Shown here in pieces: positions 36,747 to 44,769 of a DNA stretch of 64,000 bases. Numbering within the stretch: position 1 is the first letter of the stretch; each line of letters begins with the position of its first letter. A program made the position numbers and the translations under genes. The stretch is from assembly GCF_024055595.1 (NCBI RefSeq), contig NZ_JAMXOF010000001.1, positions 186,001 through 250,000 of the forward strand, given 5' to 3'. The stretch is from Mucilaginibacter aurantiaciroseus. Its GTDB lineage: Bacteria; Bacteroidota; Bacteroidia; Sphingobacteriales; Sphingobacteriaceae. The notes beneath the pieces are model-generated. The model was not told the origin of the DNA, made no database searches, and saw only the letters and a program-made list of their open reading frames with translations.

Positions 36747-37226
36747 TTACTTGCTTTTCCAAGCCCCCAGCAACCGCCTCAATAATATGATCTCTGAGGT
36801 GTGATACGATGTATGGTCGGCTGCCTGCAAGGCTTCTCGCAGTATGCTTTGTCCGTCACCATGAGGGATCCTCTCGTAAATGTCCGCGCTTTTTAGTAAG
36901 ACTATAAATTCGGCCCTGTCGGTATTAATTTGTTCGATGGTTTTATCCCATGCGGCATCATCTTTTGGTTCGGCTTCTTTAGGCCAGTAATCATCGGGCC
37001 ATTTTGGCGATTGATGGCTGCCGTCTTTACTAAATTCCAGCATATCCCGCTGTGCAATGCGGACATGCTCGGCCAGTTGCCAAATGCTGTAAGGCAGGTT
37101 ATGCGGCTTTACACCGCGCAGTTCCTTAGGCAGATCTGCCAGGGCATCTTTTAAAGTAGCATGCGCGCCGCCGCCTTCGATCAGTTTTATTAATTCGTTT
37201 ATGAGTGTTTCCTGCTGATGGACCAT
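36747..37226 (-). CDS. DinB-family (DinB_2) protein
   Basis: 159 residues. The four-helix DinB fold has its three histidine ligands: AEHVRIAQRD in the second helix and QAADHTSYHTSEI in the last. IWQLAEHVRI is the usual family wording. These are metal-binding proteins, often thiol-transferase-like; the substrate here is unknown. Despite the name, no role in DNA repair is shown. Its long leader contains a GGTGCA / TGCACC hairpin and a TAACTTTG box. Confidence 0.85.
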   Translation of the reverse strand: MVHQQETLINELIKLIEGGGAHATLKDALADLPKELRGVKPHNLPYSIWQLAEHVRIAQRDMLEFSKDGSHQSPKWPDDYWPKEAEPKDDAAWDKTIEQINTDRAEFIVLLKSADIYERIPHGDGQSILREALQAADHTSYHTSEIILLRRLLGAWKSK

Positions 37227-37301
37227 AATAAATGTGTTTGTTGTTTAACAAATTAGATACAGGTTTGATTTATATGGTGCAAAAGTTTTAAGTTTATGCA
37301 C

Positions 37302-37309
37302 CAAAGTTA
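37302..37309 (-). promoter_or_regulatory. TAnnTTTG -7 element, probably for the DinB gene
   Basis: The minus strand reads TAACTTTG, 75 bp before the DinB-family ATG, with a hairpin (37276-37301) between. Confidence 0.4.
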
Positions 37310-37321
37310 AATTGTACCATA

Positions 37322-39097
37322 GTGATCAAAAAACTACTATTAATGGCCCTTTATGTGGCTGCTTTTACCGGTTGTAAAAAGGACGGCGAAATGATGCAGG
37401 ACTTGTCTTTAAAAGATGATGCCGCTTTTTTAAGATATGAAGATCACTTTTTAGAAGAGCTATGGAAAAACAACCCCGACTGGGCTACCAGCGTAGGCTA
37501 CCATAAATACGACAGCCTTTTATTGATACCCAGCGCTAAAACCCGCGACCTGGCTGTTAAGTTTGCCAAAGTGCAGATAGATTCGTTAAGCCGCTACCAG
37601 CCAAATACGCTGAGCGACCTCAACAAGATAGACAGCCGCATGATGCAAAACGAGCTGGAGAAGATTCAATTTTACAACAATCAGTTAAAAGCATACGAGT
37701 GGGACCCTACATCATATAATGTTATTGGTTCTTTCGCAACCATATTAAATGAAAACTACGCGCCGTTAACTAAACGCCTGCGCAGTTTTTATCAAAAAAT
37801 GGAGAACATCCCGGCGTACTATAAAGAGGCCGAAAAGCAAATTAAAAACCCGGTTGCTGAGCTTGCCTCACTGGCTATAGACCAGCACCTGGGCGGCGTT
37901 GGCGTTATAGAAAATGACTTTGCCGATTCCCTTAAAAAAACAAATATCCCTGCTGCCGAGCAAGCGTTGATGCTTAACAGGGCTAAAACAGCTGCCGCTG
38001 CGATAAAGGAATATGCTGCATGGTTAAAAGCATTAAAGAATGATAAGCCACGCAGCTTTAGGCTAGGCAAACAGTTTTACGAAACCAAGTTTAAATACGA
38101 GATCCAGGCAGAGGGCACAGCCCAGCAAACCTATAACTCGGCAGTAGAGCGTAAAAAGTTTTTGCATAAAGAGATGGCTAAATTAAGCCGTACGCTTTGG
38201 CCAAAATATTTTGGTACACAGCCTATCCCGAAAGATTCATTGGAGTTTATTGCTAAGGTGATAGATACACTTTCGGCCAAACATGTTGCCCCCGGCGATT
38301 TCCAGTCGGCAATTGAAAAGGAGATCCCTAAGCTTACCGCGTTCATCAGTAGTAAAGACATTGTAACGCTCGATCCAACAAAACCATTGGTGGTGCGTAA
38401 AGAACCCGCTTATATGGCCGGTGTTGCAGGCGCGTCTATCAGTGCGCCCGGCCCGTATGATAAAAATGGTAATACCTATTATAACGTGGGCAGCCTTGCG
38501 GGCTGGTCAAAAGAGAAGTCGGAGAGTTACCTGCGGGAGTATAACGACTATATCCTGCAGATCCTTTGCATCCACGAGGCTATCCCAGGCCATTATACAC
38601 AATTGGTGTATGCCAACAAAGCGCCAAGTATGATCAAATCTATTTTTGGTAATGGTGCGATGGTAGAAGGCTGGGCGGTATTTAGCGAGCAGGAAATGAT
38701 AGATGCCGGCTTTGGCGATAGCGCCCCCGAAATGCGCCTGATGTGGTACAAGTGGCACCTGCGTTCGGTATGTAATACGATATTGGATTACAGCGTGCAT
38801 AGTTCCAACATGGCCAAAGAGGACGCTATTAAAATGCTAACCAAAGAGGCTTTTCAACAACAGGCCGAAGCCGAGGGCAAATGGAAGCGTGTTAGTGTAA
38901 GCAGTATACAGTTGACCAGTTATTATACGGGTTACAAAGAAATTAACGCCCTGCACGAAGAATGGAAAAAAAAGAAAGCGGATAAGTATAAGCTTAAAGA
39001 GTTTAACGAGAAATTCCTTAGCTATGGCAGCGCCCCGGTTAAATACATTAAAGAAGCTATGTTCGCGATACCAAAGGTGGATCTAAAGAACCATTAA
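37322..39097 (+). CDS. DUF885-family lipoprotein, probable metallopeptidase
   Basis: 591 residues, starting with GTG. A lipobox AAFTGC puts the lipidated cysteine at residue 18. The HExxxGH zinc-type motif HEAIPGH is at 418-424, followed by GNGAMVEGWAVFSEQEM with the third ligand glutamate. DUF885 proteins are thought to be M3-related metallopeptidases; exported members sit in the outer membrane or periplasm. The protein stands alone. No ATG fits better than the GTG because the signal peptide begins directly after it. Confidence 0.85.
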   Translation: MIKKLLLMALYVAAFTGCKKDGEMMQDLSLKDDAAFLRYEDHFLEELWKNNPDWATSVGYHKYDSLLLIPSAKTRDLAVKFAKVQIDSLSRYQPNTLSDLNKIDSRMMQNELEKIQFYNNQLKAYEWDPTSYNVIGSFATILNENYAPLTKRLRSFYQKMENIPAYYKEAEKQIKNPVAELASLAIDQHLGGVGVIENDFADSLKKTNIPAAEQALMLNRAKTAAAAIKEYAAWLKALKNDKPRSFRLGKQFYETKFKYEIQAEGTAQQTYNSAVERKKFLHKEMAKLSRTLWPKYFGTQPIPKDSLEFIAKVIDTLSAKHVAPGDFQSAIEKEIPKLTAFISSKDIVTLDPTKPLVVRKEPAYMAGVAGASISAPGPYDKNGNTYYNVGSLAGWSKEKSESYLREYNDYILQILCIHEAIPGHYTQLVYANKAPSMIKSIFGNGAMVEGWAVFSEQEMIDAGFGDSAPEMRLMWYKWHLRSVCNTILDYSVHSSNMAKEDAIKMLTKEAFQQQAEAEGKWKRVSVSSIQLTSYYTGYKEINALHEEWKKKKADKYKLKEFNEKFLSYGSAPVKYIKEAMFAIPKVDLKNH

Positions 39098-39122
39098 TCA
39101 GGTATTCAACGGTAATCAATCA

Positions 39123-39701
39123 TTAGCTCCGCATTTTCTTCAAAAGGTTTTCAATAACCTTTGGGAAATGCTGGTGCTCTAACTGCTGGCCTTTAAATTT
39201 CACCATCTCCAGGTTATCGCCGGGCTCTATCTTAAAGCGCGACTGGTGGATCACCTCGCCCTCATCAAACTGGGTGTTCACAAAGTGGATGGTGATGCCA
39301 GATTCTTCTTCGCCGGCTTCCAGCACGGCTTTGTGTACGTTATCGCCATACATGCCTTTGCCACCAAATTTTGGTAACAGGGCAGGGTGCAGGTTAATGA
39401 TTTTATTAGGGAACGCGTTTAGCAGGCTTGGTGGTACCAGCCATAAAAAGCCGGCCAGCACAATAATGTCTACCTGCAGGTTTTTAAGCAGGCTTATCAC
39501 ATCGTCGGTGTCGTAAAACTCCTGGCGGGTAAAAATGTGCGATGGGATCTCGAAGTTATCGGCACGTTGTAAAACGTAGGCCTGTGGGTTGTTGGTTAAT
39601 ATCAGTACAACTTCGGCATCCGCATTACGCTTAAAATGCTCCATTATCTTTTGGGCGTTAGATCCCGACCCTGAGGCAAAAATGGCAATTCTCTTTTTCA
39701 A
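39123..39701 (-). CDS. purN: Phosphoribosylglycinamide formyltransferase
   Basis: 192 residues. The opening RIAIFASGSGSNAQKI is the PurN phosphate/GAR loop. The catalytic asparagine-histidine-aspartate set is visible in INLHPALLPKFGGKGMYG and later GITIHFVNTQFDEGEVI. It transfers a formyl group from 10-formyl-tetrahydrofolate to GAR in purine synthesis. purH lies 12 kb away, so purine genes are scattered. It converges with the DUF885 gene with 25 bp between. Confidence 0.96.
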   Translation of the reverse strand: MKKRIAIFASGSGSNAQKIMEHFKRNADAEVVLILTNNPQAYVLQRADNFEIPSHIFTRQEFYDTDDVISLLKNLQVDIIVLAGFLWLVPPSLLNAFPNKIINLHPALLPKFGGKGMYGDNVHKAVLEAGEEESGITIHFVNTQFDEGEVIHQSRFKIEPGDNLEMVKFKGQQLEHQHFPKVIENLLKKMRS

Positions 39702-39746
39702 AATAAATGGTAGCTTTTGTTACGCAAAATATAAAATTAATTCAAA

Positions 39747-40247
39747 TTATTGGGCAACATTAGGCTTTATCCTGATAAAGCCCCAACGCCGTATGGTCCG
39801 CATGTCGGTTGAGGTAAAATAAGTTTGCAGATCGCCGGTTTCCAGCACCATCGAAAACTCGCCAAGGTTACTAATGCGCGAGTTTATAAAGGGCTGTTTG
39901 GTGCCCGCTGTTGTTACCGTAGGGTAGGTGATATCGGCAAATAAAAACAACCTCGTGTCAGACAGCGACCACCTGCCACTTACTGTGGATAATTTACAAT
40001 CGAGGTTAGTATAGCTGCAGGTCATGTCGTCGTTAAATTTGAAGATCTGGGAATTGTTGCATTTCAGGGTATCTCTATTGGTTTCCTGTCCGCCTAAATA
40101 TTTATACTCTATAACTGAACCTAACTCCCATTTACCGTTGGTGAATAAGCTTTGTATGCTGTCGGTTTTATCCTTTTTGCAGGAGTTAAACGTAAAGCTT
40201 AAAACCATTAATCCGACCAATAAAAAGTATAAATTTTTATTCTTCAT
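39747..40247 (-). CDS. Small lipoprotein, lipocalin-like
   Basis: 166 residues. The lipobox LSFTFNSC puts the lipidated cysteine at about residue 23, followed by KKDK. The mature part (GKWELGSVIEYKYLGG, FKFNDDMTCSYTN, GRWSLSDTRLFLF) follows the beta-strand order of lipocalin-like Bacteroidota lipoproteins (DUF5004-like). Two cysteines may pair (CNNSQ and CSYTN). Probably faces the periplasm or the surface; ligand unknown. Confidence 0.7.
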   Translation of the reverse strand: MKNKNLYFLLVGLMVLSFTFNSCKKDKTDSIQSLFTNGKWELGSVIEYKYLGGQETNRDTLKCNNSQIFKFNDDMTCSYTNLDCKLSTVSGRWSLSDTRLFLFADITYPTVTTAGTKQPFINSRISNLGEFSMVLETGDLQTYFTSTDMRTIRRWGFIRIKPNVAQ

Positions 40248-40255
40248 TTATGCTA

Positions 40256-40263
40256 CAAAGATA
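40256..40263 (-). promoter_or_regulatory. TAnnTTTG -7 element for the lipocalin-like gene
   Basis: The minus strand reads TATCTTTG, 8 bp before the ATG, so the leader is very short. Confidence 0.55.
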
Positions 40264-40357
40264 GTTTTTTAAGCGATTTCAAAAGCCGCTTTATTATAAC
40301 TCATTATATATTAAAATATTTCGGGCGGATATAATTATACAGCGTGCCCAAGCCTGT

Positions 40358-40365
40358 TATATTTG
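40358..40365 (+). promoter_or_regulatory. TAnnTTTG -7 element for the dehydrogenase gene
   Basis: TATATTTG followed by CCTT and the ATG: a probable leaderless start. Confidence 0.6.
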
Positions 40366-40369
40366 CCTT

Positions 40370-41350
40370 ATGCGCATACCCTACCAACAACTTAAAGCCG
40401 AATTTGAACGCGTGCTTACCGGCCTAAATATCAACAACAACATTGCCGGTGCTATAGCCACCGTTTTTGCCGATAACAGCCGCGACGGCGTACATAGCCA
40501 TGGCCTTAACCGTTTCCCTACTTTTATCGAATATATAAAAGAAGGTTTGGTATTCCCTGATGCTGTACCAACCAAAGTAAATGCTTTTGGGGCGATAGAA
40601 CAGTGGAACGGTAACCTCGCCCCCGGCATGCTGAACGCGCGGTTTTGTATGGACAGGGCCATTAGCCTTGCGAACGATAACGGCATTGGTTGTGTAGCCA
40701 TTAAAAACACCAACCACTGGATGCGCGGCGGTACCTACGGCCAGCAAGCTGCAGATGCCGGTTACATTGGCCTTTGCTTTACCAATACCATAGCCAACCT
40801 GCCGCCCTGGGGGGGCACCGAACCGCGACTGGGCAACAACCCACTCATTATTGCTATACCCCGCGAAGGGGGGAATGTGGTGCTGGATATGGCTATCTCG
40901 CAATACGCATTTGGCAAACTATGGCAGTACGAGGCGCAAAACAAACCGTTACCCGTTCCCGGCGGTTACGATACCGAAGGCAATTTAACTACCGATGCCG
41001 CCGCGATAGTGGAGAGCAAACGTGCCCTGCCCATCGGTTTCTGGAAGGGTTCGGGGTTGTCATTGGTGCTCGATCTGTTGGCTACCATACTAAGCGGGGG
41101 CGATTCTACCGCGGTTATTACCCAATCGGGGCGTAAAGAAACCGGGGTATCACAAGTGTTCATCGCCATTAAAACGGATAACGAAAGGAATGCATCATTG
41201 ATAGAACAGATCATTGATTACACCAAAAGCAGCGAGAGCGATACCGAGATCCTTTTCCCCGGCGAAAACATGCTGCGCACAAGGGAGCAAAGCTTAAAAG
41301 AAGGCGTTTGGGTTGATGAGATGACTTGGGAGAAGGTGAAAAATTTGTAA
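40370..41350 (+). CDS. dlgD: Malate/L-lactate dehydrogenase family, YiaK/DlgD type
   Basis: 326 residues. DNSRDGVHSHGLNRFPTFI carries the catalytic histidine of the LDH2/MDHG family. NTNHWMRGGTYGQQAA and LGNNPLIIAIPR, with the late SLVLDLLATILSGG, match the 2,3-diketo-L-gulonate (3-dehydro-L-gulonate) reductase branch rather than malate dehydrogenases. It would use NAD(P)H in ascorbate or gulonate degradation. No other genes of that pathway are near, so the symbol is tentative. Confidence 0.82.
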   Translation: MRIPYQQLKAEFERVLTGLNINNNIAGAIATVFADNSRDGVHSHGLNRFPTFIEYIKEGLVFPDAVPTKVNAFGAIEQWNGNLAPGMLNARFCMDRAISLANDNGIGCVAIKNTNHWMRGGTYGQQAADAGYIGLCFTNTIANLPPWGGTEPRLGNNPLIIAIPREGGNVVLDMAISQYAFGKLWQYEAQNKPLPVPGGYDTEGNLTTDAAAIVESKRALPIGFWKGSGLSLVLDLLATILSGGDSTAVITQSGRKETGVSQVFIAIKTDNERNASLIEQIIDYTKSSESDTEILFPGENMLRTREQSLKEGVWVDEMTWEKVKNL

Positions 41351-41356
41351 TAAACA

Positions 41357-41369
41357 TCCCAATTTGGGA
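41357..41369 (+). promoter_or_regulatory. Palindrome upstream of higBA, possible HigA operator
   Basis: TCCCAA-T-TTGGGA is a perfect 13-bp palindrome starting 7 bp after the dehydrogenase stop. A near -7 box, TATCTTTA, follows at 41380-41387, so a repressor bound here would cover the promoter region. Confidence 0.4.
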
Positions 41370-41401
41370 ACATTTTTATTATCTTTATATAAATTACTAT
41401 T

Positions 41402-41695
41402 TTGAGAGTTATCGCGAAGAAAATATTACGGAATTTTTGGGGACATCATGCAGATTGCGAACAACAATTAAAGGCGTGGTTTCAGGAAGCAAGTAATAGC
41501 GAATGGAATAGCCCTAATGATATTAAAAAAGAATATCCAAGCGCAAGCATTACAGCAGATAACCGAATGGTATTTAACATAAAAGGGAATAATTATCGGC
41601 TTATTGTTAAAATACATTACGGCTATAAAATGGCTTGGATCCGATTTATTGGCACGCATGCCGAATACGATAAAATTGATGCCACAACTATTTAA
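41402..41695 (+). CDS. higB: HigB-type toxin (mRNA interferase)
   Basis: 97 residues beginning with TTG. RVIAKKILRNFWGHHADCEQ is the expected start of the HigB family, so the TTG is accepted. The body holds the RelE-fold strands with WNSPNDIKKEYPSASI, NRMVFNIKGNNYRLIVKI and WIRFIGTHAEYDKID. HigB toxins cut mRNA at the ribosome. It is 2 bp upstream of the antitoxin gene: toxin first, as normal for higBA. A+T-rich compared with the dehydrogenase before it. Confidence 0.9.
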   Translation: MRVIAKKILRNFWGHHADCEQQLKAWFQEASNSEWNSPNDIKKEYPSASITADNRMVFNIKGNNYRLIVKIHYGYKMAWIRFIGTHAEYDKIDATTI

Positions 41696-41697
41696 CC

Positions 41698-42054
41698 ATG
41701 ACTATAAAACCAATTAAAGACGAAAAAGATTATCAGCAGGCTTTAGAGCGGTTAGAGGTAATCTTCGATGCACAATATGGCTCAGAACAAGGTGATGAAT
41801 TAGAAATATTAGGCATCTTGATTGAAAATTACGAAAACGAGTATTTCCCAATATCGTTCCCGGACCCGGTGGAAGCTATAAAATTCCGCATGGAACAAAT
41901 GGGTTATAACCAAAGCGATCTTGCTAAAGTTATAGGTTTAAAAAGCCGGGCAAGCGAAATTTTAAATAAAAAGAGAAAATTGTCTTTGGAGATGATAAGG
42001 CTCATTCATGACAACCTGAAGATACCTACCGAAGTGTTAATACAAGCCTATTAA
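41698..42054 (+). CDS. higA: HigA-type antitoxin, HTH regulator
   Basis: 118 residues. The N-terminal half is acidic and helix-rich (EKDYQQALERLEVIFDAQYG). The C-terminal half is an HTH of the XRE type: AIKFRMEQMGYNQSDLAKVI then GLKSRASEILNKKRKLS. HigA binds the toxin and represses the operon. It is the second gene of the pair, with one base between. The palindrome at 41357-41369 is a candidate operator. Confidence 0.9.
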   Translation: MTIKPIKDEKDYQQALERLEVIFDAQYGSEQGDELEILGILIENYENEYFPISFPDPVEAIKFRMEQMGYNQSDLAKVIGLKSRASEILNKKRKLSLEMIRLIHDNLKIPTEVLIQAY

Positions 42055-42097
42055 TACCGCATATCTCCGAAATGGTTTAGCGAATAAAAATCACTTC

Positions 42098-42235
42098 CTA
42101 CAATTCGTTTTCAATTTCAACCATAGTTTCATCAAAATCCAGAACTTGGTCAGGATTACTTATATAGTCTTGAAAGCGCTTTTTTACCAAAGAAATTTGC
42201 CCGTCTGTAATTTCTGTTGTTATATTGAAAATATT
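42098..42235 (-). pseudogene. Remnant of an addiction-module antitoxin
   Basis: On the minus strand a 45-codon frame ends in TAG at 42098-42100. Its product NITTEITDGQISLVKKRFQD then YISNPDQVLDFDETMVEIEN resembles the C-terminal half of small addiction-module antitoxins that precede RelE-type toxins. The N-terminal half is missing (a stop at 42236-42238), there is no ATG, and the sequence after the stop carries no intact toxin. It lies next to higBA, so this spot may collect such modules. Confidence 0.5.
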
Positions 42236-42264
42236 TTATTATCCATATACTTACTGGTAACGCC

Positions 42265-42987
42265 CTACCTTATCAACCCCTCAAACTTTTCCCAGAAACC
42301 ATCTTTTGGCAATGGCGCTACAATTAATATTGGTTCGTTTTTTACGGGGTGGATGAATTGGAGGCGGCGTGCATGCAGGCAAATGCTTTTGCGCAGGCTG
42401 CCCCGGGGGTAACCATATTTATTATCGCCAACTATGGGGCAACCCAGGGTAGATAGCTGCACCCGTATCTGGTGCGGCCGGCCGGTTATGGGGTCTACTT
42501 CTATTACATAGTAGCCATCCAGTTCGCCAACAAGTTTATAGTTCAGTTCGCTGCGCTGGCTGCCGGCAACTTCTTTATCGTGGGCTTTGGTAACGTTTTT
42601 TTGCGGATTTTTGATGAGGTAATGCACCAGGTTACCGGCCTCGGGCTGCGGGCGTTTGCGCACAATGGCATAGTATGTTTTATGCATTTCGCGGCCTTTA
42701 AACATTTTGTTGATGCGCTCTAAAGCCTTGCTGGTTTTAGCGAACAAGATCACACCGCTCACGGGCCTGTCCAACCGGTGTACAACACCTAAGAAAGCCC
42801 CATTTGGCTTGTTGTATTTTTGGGCGATGTAGCGTTTCACCTTTTCATCCAGCGAGTCATCGCCGGTATCATCCACCTGCACAATATCGCCCGCGCGCTT
42901 GTTCACCGCAATAAGGTGGTTATCCTCATACAGTATATCAGCGTCGGTAATGTCTTTACTTATATAGTTAAATTCCGGTCGGGCCAC
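42265..42987 (-). CDS. RluA-family pseudouridine synthase
   Basis: 240 residues from a GTG. The catalytic loop HRLDRPVSGV holds the aspartate nucleophile, with the family pattern HRLD. The later SELNYKLVGELDGYYVIEVD and GRPHQIRVQL are the other conserved elements. No S4 domain precedes it. It isomerises uridines in rRNA or tRNA; the target cannot be told. It is single-gene with a micro-repeat 10 bp before its start. Confidence 0.9.
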   Translation of the reverse strand: MARPEFNYISKDITDADILYEDNHLIAVNKRAGDIVQVDDTGDDSLDEKVKRYIAQKYNKPNGAFLGVVHRLDRPVSGVILFAKTSKALERINKMFKGREMHKTYYAIVRKRPQPEAGNLVHYLIKNPQKNVTKAHDKEVAGSQRSELNYKLVGELDGYYVIEVDPITGRPHQIRVQLSTLGCPIVGDNKYGYPRGSLRKSICLHARRLQFIHPVKNEPILIVAPLPKDGFWEKFEGLIR

Positions 42988-42996
42988 TTTATGATA

Positions 42997-43024
42997 TTAG
43001 ATTTACGATTTTAGATTTACGATT
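42997..43024 (+). repeat. Tandem micro-repeat TTAGATTTACGATT x2
   Basis: Two exact tandem copies of a 14-mer, just upstream of the pseudouridine synthase. An inverted relative lies at 44619-44648. Confidence 0.75.
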
Positions 43025-43070
43025 GCCAGTCAAAACTCCTTTCCCTGAGACAGGACTGTGGAAAGGCATC

Positions 43071-43106
43071 ATTTGCGCATCTGCATATCCGCACATCTGC
43101 ACATCA
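43071..43106 (-). repeat. Interspersed micro-repeat, GCAGATGTGC type, copy 3
   Basis: On the minus strand TGATGTGCAGATGTGCGGAT then ATGCAGATGCGCAAAT. It begins with the TGA stop codon of panB and is an inverted copy of those at 4195 and 19736. Confidence 0.65.
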
Positions 43107-43919
43107 ATACTCTTCCTTCTCGTTAGGGAAACTTTTTGCTTTTACATCGCCAACATAGTGGCTTATAGCGTCGTTCATTACATCAAACAGGCTGGCGTAC
43201 TGGCGTAAAAAGCGAGGTTTAAAACCTTTGTTTATGCCCAGCATATCGTGGATCACCAAAACCTGGCCATCGCAATGCTGGCCTGCGCCAATGCCTATGG
43301 TTGGTATGGTGAGGCTTTCGCTTACTTCTTTGGCAAGTTTGGCCGGGATCTTTTCTAATACAATACCAAAGCAGCCCAGTTCCTGCAATTTTAAGGCATC
43401 TTCCTTTAGCTTTTGTGCTTCGGCTTCTTCTTTAGCTCTAACCGTGTAAGTGCCAAATTTATAGATCGATTGCGGGGTTAAACCCAGGTGGCCCATTACG
43501 GGGATACCTGCGGTTAAGATCCTGGTGATAGATTCCGCGATTTCTACACCACCCTCTAACTTCACCGCGTGCGCACCCGCCTCTTTCATGATGCGGATGG
43601 CGGATGCCAAAGCTTCTTTAGAGTTACCCTGGTACGAACCGAAGGGCAGATCGACAACCACTAAAGCGCGTTTAGCGGCGCGGACCACCGACGAGGCGTG
43701 ATAGATCATTTGATCCAGCGTGATAGGCAGCGTGGTTTCGTGCCCGGCCATTACGTTACTGGCCGAATCGCCCACCAGGATAATATCCATACCGGCATTA
43801 TCTACAATGGCCGCCATCGAAAAATCGTAGGCTGTAAGCATGGCTATCTTCTCGCCACGGTTCTTCATTTCCTGCAAAATATGCGTGGTAATGCGTTTAA
43901 CTTCCTTGTTTACCGACAT
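43104..43919 (-). CDS. panB: 3-methyl-2-oxobutanoate hydroxymethyltransferase
   Basis: 271 residues, normal for Pan[21 protein letters not shown] at the start, [18 protein letters not shown] and [10 protein letters not shown] give the metal site and ketopantoate barrel, and GHLGLTPQS is the later signature. It makes ketopantoate from 2-oxoisovalerate and methylene-tetrahydrofolate (pantothenate and CoA synthesis). panC is not in the window. The last residues FPNEKEEY are followed at once by the TGA supplied by an interspersed repeat. Confidence 0.96.
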   Translation of the reverse strand: MSVNKEVKRITTHILQEMKNRGEKIAMLTAYDFSMAAIVDNAGMDIILVGDSASNVMAGHETTLPITLDQMIYHASSVVRAAKRALVVVDLPFGSYQGNSKEALASAIRIMKEAGAHAVKLEGGVEIAESITRILTAGIPVMGHLGLTPQSIYKFGTYTVRAKEEAEAQKLKEDALKLQELGCFGIVLEKIPAKLAKEVSESLTIPTIGIGAGQHCDGQVLVIHDMLGINKGFKPRFLRQYASLFDVMNDAISHYVGDVKAKSFPNEKEEY

Positions 43920-43942
43920 GGTGTTTCTTTAGTTTTGTAGTA

Positions 43943-43950
43943 CAAAGGTA
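43943..43950 (-). promoter_or_regulatory. TAnnTTTG -7 element for panB
   Basis: The minus strand reads TACCTTTG, 23 bp before the ATG. Confidence 0.55.
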
Positions 43951-44052
43951 GTTTTGAATTTGGGATTGCGAAATTTCGATTTCGGAATTTGAAATGCTGC
44001 TTAACAGATGATTTAATGTGACATAAAGTTTGTAATATTATAATCCAAAAAT

Positions 44053-44613
44053 ATGACAGCTAGACAATATAAAAAATCAATAGAAAGTGGCCAAGTTCAG
44101 CTTTCTAAAGCTCAGCAATTTTGTTATTATGGTGCTGTAATATTTTTTATATCGATGCCTATAACTGTGATTATTTATCATCTAATTTTGTTTATTAATC
44201 ACGATGAACAGAATTATCATATCCAAGAGTTATTAATAGTGATTATTCCGATTATCCTTGCATTAGTATTATACAACATTCAAAAAAGCAGGTTGAAATT
44301 TCTAATTTTAAATCCGGGCTTAGGCCATGAAGAAATCTGGTTGGTAATTCATAAAATCAGAGAAGATTTTAAATGGACTACAGTTGAAGAAAGCGATAAT
44401 ATTTTTATCGCAAAAACCTTTCCAAGCTTTTTAGCGAATACTTGGGGAAGCCAAATGACTATATTGTTAAACGATAATGAAATGTACATTAATAGCATAA
44501 GCGACCCTAATAACAGACCTAATATTTTTGCGGGTCCAGAGAATAAAAGAAAAGTACAGGCGGTATTAGATTATTTGCAGGAAGTAAAGAAAGACAGCAA
44601 AACAAGCCATTAG
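44053..44613 (+). CDS. Two-helix membrane protein, unknown function
   Basis: 186 residues. Hydrophobic helices at about 25-48 and 58-77 form a hairpin; a cytoplasmic or periplasmic domain of 105 residues follows, with WTTVEESDNIFIAKTFPSFL and AGPENKRKVQAVLDYL. I do not recognise a family. It is very A+T-rich compared with panB and carA on either side, and the spot is bordered by inverted copies of a 14-bp micro-repeat. It is probably an acquired accessory gene. Confidence 0.65.
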   Translation: MTARQYKKSIESGQVQLSKAQQFCYYGAVIFFISMPITVIIYHLILFINHDEQNYHIQELLIVIIPIILALVLYNIQKSRLKFLILNPGLGHEEIWLVIHKIREDFKWTTVEESDNIFIAKTFPSFLANTWGSQMTILLNDNEMYINSISDPNNRPNIFAGPENKRKVQAVLDYLQEVKKDSKTSH

Positions 44614-44618
44614 GAAAA

Positions 44619-44648
44619 ATCTAAAATCGTACATCTAAAATCGTAAAT
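44619..44648 (-). repeat. Micro-repeat, inverted relative of 42997-43024
   Basis: The minus strand holds ATTTACGATTTTAGATGTAC then GATTTTAGATT, the TTAGATTTACGATT unit with one change. It occupies the place of the carA promoter -33 region. Confidence 0.65.
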
Positions 44649-44655
44649 ATTTTTC

Positions 44656-44663
44656 TACATTTG
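44656..44663 (+). promoter_or_regulatory. TAnnTTTG -7 element for carA
   Basis: TACATTTG at 103 bp before the carA ATG, 4 bp before a GTG that opens a leader ORF. Confidence 0.65.
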
Positions 44664-44667
44664 CGCC

Positions 44668-44769
44668 GTGAATAAAGAGGTATCTTACTTCAGCTATCCG
44701 GTTTGTTTTCACGGAGCTTCGTGCCAGAAAATCCGAATCAATAACCCTTTCAATTTTTTTGTTAAATGA
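44668..44769 (+). CDS. Possible 33-codon leader ORF overlapping carA
   Basis: A GTG placed 4 bp after the -7 box, at the spacing seen for leaderless starts in this window, opens 33 codons (NKEVSYFSYPVCFHGASCQ, then KIRINNPFNFFVK). Its TGA overlaps the carA ATG as ATGA. A hairpin CACG / CGTG lies mid-way. The arrangement would allow translational coupling. It may also be a plain untranslated leader; no homologue is known to me. Confidence 0.4.
   Translation: MNKEVSYFSYPVCFHGASCQKIRINNPFNFFVK

Noticed and set aside
42055-42097. A toxin tail (SDFYSLNHFGDMRY) after the antitoxin remnant
   Set aside because: Only about 15 residues in one frame, too short to assign.
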